Shown here piece after piece: positions 39,070 to 64,000 of a stretch of DNA of 64,000 bases (the first letter of the stretch is position 1; each line of letters begins with the position of its first letter). The stretch covers positions 411,129 to 475,128 of the forward strand of contig RQTK01000104.1 of NCBI GenBank assembly GCA_003991915.1. Direction: 5' to 3'. The notes under the pieces were generated by a model. The model was not told the DNA's origin and did not search any database. It saw nothing but the letters and a program-made list of their open reading frames with translations. Source of the stretch: Elysia chlorotica (taxonomy: Eukaryota; Mollusca; Gastropoda; Plakobranchidae). A program made the translations under genes and the position numbers.

Positions 39070-40111
39070 ATGACAAAGGATGTTACAAAATGCCTAGCTC
39101 TTAAATTCCCCTCAGAAACTTTTGGCTTACGCTGCAACAATGGCAAAGTAAATCTTCTTCCCTTCCCACCTCTACCAAGTATGCTGGATGATCTTTTTCA
39201 TAGACATTCTCCACATTCAAAGGATTTCCTTCAACCTGTTAGGAAATACAACAGTGCATTTCAGCTCACATCATTTGACTGCAATGAAATATGTATACTT
39301 AGGTGGAATTCACAGTTATTGTTTCAATGACAATTTCTTCAACTATACTTTATTGGTAGTGACATGAATTAACTGAATATTCACAGATGTGAATTTAGGA
39401 TGGCCAGAGTGGAGCAAACCATTGATGAAGTTAAAGAATATGTAAATCACAGTGCGACAGAAGCAGCCTGGAGAATCCTTCACATGCCAATGCATGAACG
39501 TTTCCCACTAGTTTTTCAACTTGCCATTCACCTTGAAAATAGGCAACGTGTGTATTTCACTGAAGAGAATATACCAGAAAGAGCAATAATAGATCCACCA
39601 GCAACAACTTTGACTGTATTTTTTGCTTTGTGTGCGACCGATGAGTTTGCTGTCACCCTTCTGAATGTTGATGTTCCTCGGTTTTACACATGGAGCAATA
39701 TAAGATGGACACAAAGGCAAAGAGGGACTCAAGTACAAGCAGCTAATGGGGACGTTTATGTCAAGGTGAATGCTTTTTCTACGGATACTCCATCGCAAAA
39801 GAGGACCAACAAGTTTTGAAGATCTTCGAACAGTGAATGAACAGATTTGCTTGACTTACAAAGAAGCATGCTTTCAATTAGGACTACTGACAGATGACAA
39901 TGCACATCATCAGGCTTTGCTTGAGGCTTCCAATAGTTTGTCAGGTTTTCAAATGAGAAATTTGCTTGATGTGATTTTAGTAACCTGTGACCTGAGTGCC
40001 CCCAATAGGCTTTGGTTGCTACAAAAAGACAGTCTCTATGATGATTTTGAGCAAGATGGGAATGGCGCTCATTACGTGGGCGCTTTAATTGCCTTTATGG
40101 GGACAAAGTAA
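39070..40111 (+). pseudogene. Helitron replicase/helicase remnant (frameshifted)
   Basis: Rolling-circle transposon protein fragment. The ORF at 39070-39330 contains GLRCNNGKVNLLPFPPLP and SKDFLQPVRKYNSAFQLTSF, typical of the region before the Rep nuclease in Helitron proteins. 39400-39760 contains DEVKEYVN, EAAWRI, MPMHERFP and VDVPRFYTW, and a second frame from about 39770 contains RGPTSFEDLRTVN and TYKEACFQLGLLTDD, typical of the linker between Rep and the PIF1-like helicase. The Rep catalytic section is missing between the first two pieces, the frame shifts near 39765, and the helicase domain is absent. It is a dead internal fragment; no Helitron ends were identified. Confidence 0.82.
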
Positions 40112-40506
40112 GTAAAATAGAATCAAGTTGCATAATGTCTTCACACTTTAAGTGATCTTAAAACTGCTAATTTCAAATTTTCAATAATTTTCACATTTTA
40201 ATTTTTAATATTCACTTTCTCATCTTTAACACCCAAACTGTCTTATATGAATGAGATTCATAATTTTCGAGGCAAATGTCAACTATATAAGTGTCATGTT
40301 TAAGAATACATTATTCAAAATGCACATTTTACAACAATTTTGTTATCAGTCAACAAAATGTCAATTTTGTCACTCGATTTGATTTTATATTAAATTATAT
40401 TTAGAAAAATAAAAATATACATTGATTTTTAAGTAGTTCTTTTCAATTTCTTTTTGCACAAGAATTCAATAAAAAATTACAATGTCAAAAGTAGTGTTTC
40501 AATCAT

Positions 40507-57573
<17,067 letters not shown>

Positions 57574-59245
57574 AGTTACTTCAGGTCTTTCAGAGTTCTT
57601 GTACCGTAGTTCAAAAGCTGAATAACAAAATTAACACGATTTTCACAACAACCCAATTAATGTTTTTGTTCCAACAAATGTAACTTTGAATCATACTCTG
57701 CTTTCATGTTTTCACATTTCACTGAGAATGAGACACATCTTGATGACGAAGTGAAAACCATAAATGTCTGATGTCTTTCTGTAAAATGAAAATAGTTTTA
57801 CAATGAATATATCAAATTCTATGAACTATGGTATGATGAATATGAAAACCAAATTAGCTGCAATTATTACAAATTAGAATAACAAACCAGTAATAATAAA
57901 ACTTTTTTGACTGACTTTTCACCTAACTTATGCAAGATCAAGTTAAATAGGAATATATATATCTAGTCATAATTTTGCAGTACAATAACAAGGAACTATC
58001 AATCTAAGCTTATATGAAGACGATGGTGATCAAAGTTGTCCATGTTAATGAACATATAACTGTAAGCCATGATTTTGGGTACTTAATAATCGAAGCAGTT
58101 GTAAACTTGCGTCAAAATTTCTTACTTGGAGATTGCCATGAATAGGTCTTAGACTAAATTTAAATTTCATTTGTAAGTTACGTCCGACTTTTAGGCCTAC
58201 ACCTTCACATGAATATGTTCCTAGTTCTAGATCTGAGTTTATTTGAATCTGTCTTCACACAAGGAAAAAAAGTCAACACTTTTTGTAGGGTGAATTTCAC
58301 AAAATGCATCCGTGAAAAAAGAGACTGCACTAAATGCACAATTTAGATCATGATTCTAGACCTAGATCCAGGGCTAGGCCTATCCATTGACTAAGATATG
58401 ACATTATGAGCAAGCAAATGGTGTTTGATCTAGATTAGATCTTCATCATAAGCGCAATGTTTAGGGTGCAGGCTAGTCTAGATCTAATGATCAAAAGGTC
58501 TAGATAGATCTTGATTAGATTAATACAGTATTTAAGATTATTTTCTTGTTTGAATCTAAAAATCTAGATCTAGACCTAGATGTACTCCTAGATTTAGAAT
58601 AATTATAGATCTAGATCTAGATCTAGATACAAAAAATTCATGATTCTAATACTAGATTTCCATTTAAGACAGGAATCTACTAAAAAAATATGAATATAGT
58701 TTGCAAATAGCTTACTAGATTCAGCAAGTGCATGTCTAAGACATTGTGATTTCTAGCCTTGGGCATAAATAATGAGGGTCGTAGTGACTGACGAGGCAAG
58801 TCAATGATCGTGCGTCTTGATAAAAATTCTAAACATGTCGGTGATGGTAGTACATATCAGCTGGCTTTTGACCCCTGACCCCATTGAATGAGTCAATGTT
58901 TGTTTATTTTATTTACATGATTAATTATTTTGAGAAAATTACGATTATAGTACTTTTAAACGATTCGACACTCTACGTCTCCAAAATTAGGCTGTTACAA
59001 TAAATATAATTTAATTTGATACATATTATCTGAAAAAAAAATGACGACTAGCCAAGGTCAATATTAAGTGCTGAAAGTATGTTTGTGCGAATATGCAATA
59101 TGGATGCCCCCTACATGAAGTAAACAAAATCAGACTTCAAAATTCTGTATAGATTCTAGTCTGCATTCTGTATGGATTCTAGTCTGCAAGTCATCTAAAG
59201 AGTTGTAACCAAGATACCTTAATCTATGTGTTATATTTTAACGAT
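57574..59245. promoter_or_regulatory. Divergent GPR137/IARS2 promoter region
   Basis: The start codons of GPR137 (minus) and IARS2 (plus) are 1.67 kb apart, head to head. A probable 5'UTR acceptor for GPR137 lies at 57617. A dense AGATCTAGA cluster spans about 58330-58630. The patch near 58740-58880 (GGGTCGTAGTGACTGACGAGG and following) is the richest in G+C and the most likely core promoter. Shared regulation is inferred from layout only. Confidence 0.4.
58330..58635. repeat. Cluster of AGATCTAGATC-type palindromes
   Basis: Within 300 bp the hexamers AGATCT and TCTAGA and their overlaps occur many times, ending in a run of TAGATCTAGATCTAGATC at about 58607-58626. Smaller clusters occur near 10465-10565, 28140-28320, 34945-34985 and 38400-38460. 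Confidence 0.8.
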
Positions 59246-59870
59246 ATGTTGTACAGCTTACCACGTTATGTTTGTAGAGGTACCAAACGTTATGTTTGCA
59301 TCCCAGTTTGCCTAAAAAGCAGCAAAACCAAGACTGGAGATGAATCTAGCAGTAAGACAGGTCGGTCAAAACGTTTTGCCAACACATTAAATTTGCCGAA
59401 AACATCATTTCAACTGACAATAAAAAATGGAGCAGCAGCATCCCGTGAAAGAGCTATCCAGAGGGTAATGACAAAATTTGGATGTATTTTGCTGTACGGT
59501 ATTATAATTATTGATTAAAATTGTTAGGGTAAAGCCGGGGTATCCCTATTTCATTTGCTCATTGCAAGGGGGGTGAATCTGAACAGTTACTACTTGAGGA
59601 AACTTTCACCACATATTTTTCCACAGTCTGTGGCCATACTTAGAATAGCTAACCAACTTTTATGTTCCTGAAAGTCCTCCTGTCTTCTTCTTCTTCTTCT
59701 TCTTCTTCTTCTTCTTCTTCTTCTTCTTCTTCTTCTTCTTCTTCTTCTTCTTCTTCTTCTTCTTCTTCTTCTTCTTCTTCTTCTTCTTCTTCTTCTTCTT
59801 CTTCTTCTTCTTCTTTTCTTTTTCTCTTGTTTCCTCCTACTTCCTTTTCTACTACTTCTTCTTTTTACAA

Positions 59871-59921
<51 letters not shown>

Positions 59922-62900
59922 TTCATATAATTTTCATTATTGTATATTTTTTACTTAGATGGCAGGGTTTCAATCTCTCTACAAATGGCAAAGAGAACAA
60001 GACTGGAACCAGAGTTTTGTGCTGCATGATGGTCCACCCTATGCTAATGGAAAAAGTCACGTTGGGCATGTTGTCAATAAGGTAGGCACATTTTAGAAAC
60101 TGCACTGAATTAAATTTGCTTTTGAATAATGGAAAGTTTAATTTTGGATTTGTTGTCTTTTTAAGAATCATAATTAATTTTGTCTTCAAATGTCCCTTCT
60201 GATATTTTCTTTCCATTAGGGGGCTTATGTGTAAATGATTTTTTTTTTTCATAACCACAGCGAATCAGTCAAAGCGTGGCTTTCATCACCATTTTCCCCT
60301 ACTTCAATTCAATGGTCCAACCGCCTTTGTACACGACAACTAAACACCTACGGGGGGTATCTTGCTCCTTCCTGAGCCCTTTCCTTTCTTCCAGGTTATC
60401 ATCAGTGATATAACCTTCTTTATGTGACCGGGAGGCTGAGACTGAGAGACTCCAAACTATTCATTGATTTCATTGTTTGACATTTTAAGAGCCTGTACAC
60501 CCATTCACGAATTGCTCGTGTGATAGAAAAAAGAGAAATATAGGATGAATGAAGGCCCACTACCAGTAGCAGTTGGTTGGCACCCAGCAGTGCCCAGTTG
60601 GGAGGTGCTAAGTCAGTAAAGTAACTGCGAGCAAAACCAGTAGTTCTTTCACAGCGAGGAAGTCAACTGCAGACTTTGTGTCAAATTTAAATTACTTCAT
60701 TTTGGATAGTTCTCCATTTCTCACAGCCTTTTTTCTGGATTAAAAAAAAATCAGAGATGCTATCAAAACTACTTTTTGTCAGTTTAAAAAATTTTTTGCT
60801 TTCAAATGCATTCTACAAGAAATAGGAATATTATAATAAATGTAATTAAAGATAACATTCTTTTACTCAGGTAAATCTTATTTTTATCTCTACCAAAATG
60901 TATTTTGCTGAGAATGGCTACGGTTACTGTTTGCTATATATATATATATATATTTTTTTTTCTTGCCTTGTTCAAAAACTCTTCTCATAAAAAGAAATAA
61001 TTGCACACATATCCATTACTCATCTATAGCTGATTCTTGATAGTAATAAAAAAAAAAGTTTAAAAATTATGTTTGAAGTTTTTGAAGCAATCAGTCATCC
61101 TATCGAAAGTAGATACATTTAAATCAAGTCATCATTATGGTTAAAACAAATTTAATATTTGTAATAATTTTATTCTATTCTCAGGAAAAATACTTACAGA
61201 GAAACAATTTCTTGCTGGTAGTGCTGGAACTGAAAAAGTTTACTAAGTTTATGATTTTTTTTTTGTAAAGGTTCATTTTTTAAAATCTGACAGCGTAAGA
61301 TAAAGAACAAGCTCCAGACATTTGATTTTGCAATAATGCTTACCATGTACACGTGAGTTTCTGGCTGCCTTGCACATATGTACAGTAAAAAGAGAAATAG
61401 TGTTGCAAACGACTATTTATGATACATTTTTAATCCATGTAATAATGTCTTGAATTCATCATTTCAAGATAAACGTTTTTTCTTTACTGACAAACTTCGA
61501 CAGGTATTGAAGGACATAACAAACCGTTATAAGGTTTTGAAGAGACATAAAGTTCATTATGTACCTGGCTGGGATTGTCATGGTATGCCCATTGAAATTA
61601 AGGCTCTTGTGAATGCATCTGGGGAATATGAACATCTTCCTGCTTTAGAAATTAGACAAAAAGGTAACATTGTTCTCCACTTTCCTTTTCCAGAATGATT
61701 ATGTTATGATAAATTTAATTTGCTTTTGATCAGTGAGCTTATGAAAATGCCAAAGATGTAAAGCAAAGATTTGGCAGATAGGTACAAGTACTCAGTGTTA
61801 AAATGTAGTTGTTTATACTATAAAAAATTTAAATTAAATTTTCCTTTGTATCTGTTTTCAACCAAATAATCTTTCCTGTTAAAATTATCTACAAATATTT
61901 GCTTCAAGGAGTTTGGTTCTGTTTATCTTATTGCATTGGTTTAGAGGCATTGAGGATTAAATTTTGTATATCTTATCAAAGTATATCATAGTGATTTTAT
62001 GCAGTCAACTTTTGTTGTTTTGTTTGGTTATCATTTTCTATTGTGTTTTCTTTTAAAGCAAATTTTATGCTTAGAGATTTAAGTTTCATTTGAAATAAAT
62101 CATTTATTTCTTTACAGCGAGAGATTTAGTCAAGAAAGTTGTGGAGGATCAGAAAAAGTCTTTCTTACAATGGGGCATAATGGGAGATTGGAACTCTGTT
62201 TACAGGACCCTTTCACCAGACTATGAATCAGCACAGCTTCAAGTATTCTATAACATTTATGAAAAGGTAAAAAGAGTTTTTTTTTAAACTCCCATTTGTC
62301 ACTTGATTTATATGTCTTTTTGTCAATCCTCATTCCTTCTTACTATTGTACTAATCTCTTAACTATTATGTGGTAACTAATGACAAAATCTAACAATAGA
62401 TTTTTTTGTGGTACCTATATTATTTATATACTTTAATATAAAAGATGGGAAGCGTTCATATTTAGCTTTCATTATATTTGAAAATGTGCTAATACTAATA
62501 GTATCAGGATTGTTAGAATAGATTTCTTCATTTTCCTCTTGTACAAATTTTATACATGATCCCTCTGCTTTAAATATAGTTTGGGAAAAGTTGTTCAAAA
62601 TTATTCCAATCACTTAAATCATATTTTTTTCTTTTTCTATTCCTCATTATGCAGGGTTATATTTACAAAGATTATATGCCTGTTTACTGGTCTCCATCAT
62701 CACAGTAAGTATCAAAGTTACAGAACTTTGCCTCAATTGAAGTAATTCGTTGTCTGCTAAAGAGAAACCAAATATTTGTATAGTATGTTTGTTTTTGTTT
62801 ATTAATTTTATTTTTTCAACTTTTTAAAAATCATCACACCTATTTACGGATGGAAAATTGAGATGATAAATTGAAATGGATCATTAAGTTGTAAAACTTC

Positions 62901-63779
62901 CAGAGTTTTGAATTTTGAGACTTTTACTTTCTGAACCTGAATCCTTTTTTTTCTTTTCATGACACTTAGTTTTCAATTCTTATGACATAAACAGTAAAAA
63001 AGATTACATATAATTTAAAATTTTTTTTTCTTTGAAGAACTGCATTGGCTGAAGCGGAATTGGAGTACAATCATGAGCATGTCAGCAAATCTGTGTTTGT
63101 GAAGTTTCCACTTGTTACATTACGTGATCGATTCAAAGCTGAGCTTGGTGGGTATTTTTTCACTTTCAAACTGTAGATTTCTCCGTCTTCAACAATTTGA
63201 AAGTCTTTTGATTCTAATGGATGATATAGTGTGTCATAGAAATTAAAGGTATCTATTGCCACATATATACTGATTTTAGGCTTGTATGTCATTGTCAATA
63301 TTATTTCCACACAGGCTTGCTTGCCAGTAATTTCTTTATTTTAAAAAATATGTTCAGACAAGGAGAGAATGCTGTAGTGAGATAACAAAGCATGTTTTTT
63401 TTTAATTTCAGGCCGGCAGTAACTAATTTTCCAGAGTTTGTAAATATATCATTTTGATTTGTCATATCAATGATTTATATTTTGTTGGGTCTAATTATTA
63501 ATCTTAAATTTTGTATCAGGTTTATTTGTAAAAATGAAATATTCTAATCACAATTTCTGAATTTGTTAAGCACTTATAAAGTCTTTCATCTCAGTGTAAT
63601 TAATTTAATCGAAGATATCAGACTCAGCTGATCCAGATCTTCCCTTTGTATATTATCTCTAACTAGAAACATTTGACAACTTTTACAGATGATGCAGCAA
63701 AAGTTTGGGCAGTTGTATGGACCACAACCCCATGGACATTACCATTTAACCAGGCCCTTTGCTACAACCCAAAACTTAG
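59246..63779 (+). CDS. IARS2: Mitochondrial isoleucyl-tRNA synthetase, 5' part (7 coding exons, partial)
   Basis: Class I aminoacyl-tRNA synthetase charging mitochondrial tRNA-Ile. Exons: 59246-59464, 59959-60081, 61504-61663, 62118-62266, 62655-62704, 63038-63147, 63689-63779; phases agree, about 300 residues, the remainder lying beyond the window. Residues 1-40 are Arg/Lys/Ser-rich with few acids, as in a mitochondrial presequence. The HIGH signature appears as HVGH (107-110) in [30 protein letters not shown] (133-145), [26 protein letters not shown] and [11 protein letters not shown] (start of the editing domain) all fit IleRS. The KMSKS loop would lie past the window. The start is the first in-frame ATG at 59246; the frame is also open back to a GTG at 59228. 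The last exon appears to end at a GC donor (CTTAG|GCAAGT). Confidence 0.92.
59683..59915. repeat. (TTC)n and (ATT)n microsatellites in IARS2 intron 1
   Basis: A pure TTC run of about 130 bp (59683-59815), a short pyrimidine-rich spacer, then an ATT run of about 45 bp (59871-59915). They fill half of the 494-bp intron 1 and extend the polypyrimidine character upstream of the exon 2 acceptor. Confidence 0.96.
59959..60081 (+). CDS. IARS2: IARS2 exon 2: HIGH-motif catalytic exon
   Basis: Encodes residues 74-114 with [18 protein letters not shown], the ATP-binding signature of the class I Rossmann fold. It follows directly on a (TTC)n and (ATT)n pair, with the acceptor TTACTTAG only 40 bp from the ATT run. 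Confidence 0.92.
60082..61503 (+). other. IARS2: IARS2 intron 2
   Basis: A 1.4-kb intron with no gene. It holds a (TA)n run near 60937-60956 followed by poly-T, and a slightly GC-richer section near 60260-60660 (TTTCATCACCATTTTCCCC and following) that may be an old repeat. Confidence 0.6.
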
Positions 63780-64000
63780 GCAAGTCATTTATTTTATTTA
63801 TTCTCGATATACTTGATCCAAATGTGAGTGATATAATTTATGAATTAATCATTTTGTATGATAAAATATGAGCCGTGCTCTGTCAATACTTTTAAAGAGT
63901 TTGTTGGTCATTTAATCTTCTTGGAGAGAAGTTTGACTTAAATAACAAAGTTTAAAAGGTTCATATTTTATGAGGGTGAAGCTCTCTTGTTCTTTCTATA

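Noticed and set aside
59228..59245. GTG at 59228 as the IARS2 start
   Set aside because: Nuclear genes of animals rarely start at GTG, and an in-frame ATG follows at 59246 with a presequence-like N-terminus.

Overview
This is a segment of an invertebrate animal nuclear genome. It is AT-rich, with genes split by long introns, GT-AG splice sites, tRNA-derived SINEs, LINE and Helitron debris, and many long microsatellites. The proteins are metazoan. The repeat style, including a SINE family and clusters of the palindrome AGATCT/TCTAGA, suggests a lophotrochozoan, most likely a gastropod mollusc. The organism call is an inference.

Four protein-coding genes can be rebuilt exon by exon with consistent reading phase. 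(1) A C2H2 zinc-finger gene on the minus strand (75-5186; 7 coding exons, 624 aa) has a paired-CxxC, ZAD-like N-terminal module and about eight fingers. (2) An ERO1-type endoplasmic-reticulum thiol oxidase is on the plus strand (10650-25368; 14 coding exons, 474 aa), with its shuttle, active-site and FAD-contact residues present. (3) A GPR137-family seven-transmembrane lysosomal protein is on the minus strand (40507-57573; 7 coding exons, 493 aa). (4) The 5' part of a mitochondrial isoleucyl-tRNA synthetase (IARS2) is on the plus strand (59246-63779; 7 coding exons, about 300 aa) and runs off the right edge.

Genes 3 and 4 are head to head, with 1.7 kb between start codons. Genes 1 and 2 are also divergent, 5.5 kb apart. 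The 15 kb between ERO1 and GPR137 holds no host gene I can support, only repeats and a Helitron remnant with a broken reading frame (39070-40111).

The GPR137 introns contain a decayed LINE (45.8-47.4 kb), a decayed transposon-like ORF (43.1-43.5 kb) and intact SINEs. Three insertions have clear target-site duplications. I see no operon, CRISPR array or bacterial-type system. The most useful leads are the SINE family with its hallmarks, a short retro-insertion with a perfect 12-bp duplication, several short palindromic or tandem motif families, the GC-AG intron in IARS2, and a few coding-like fragments I could not identify.
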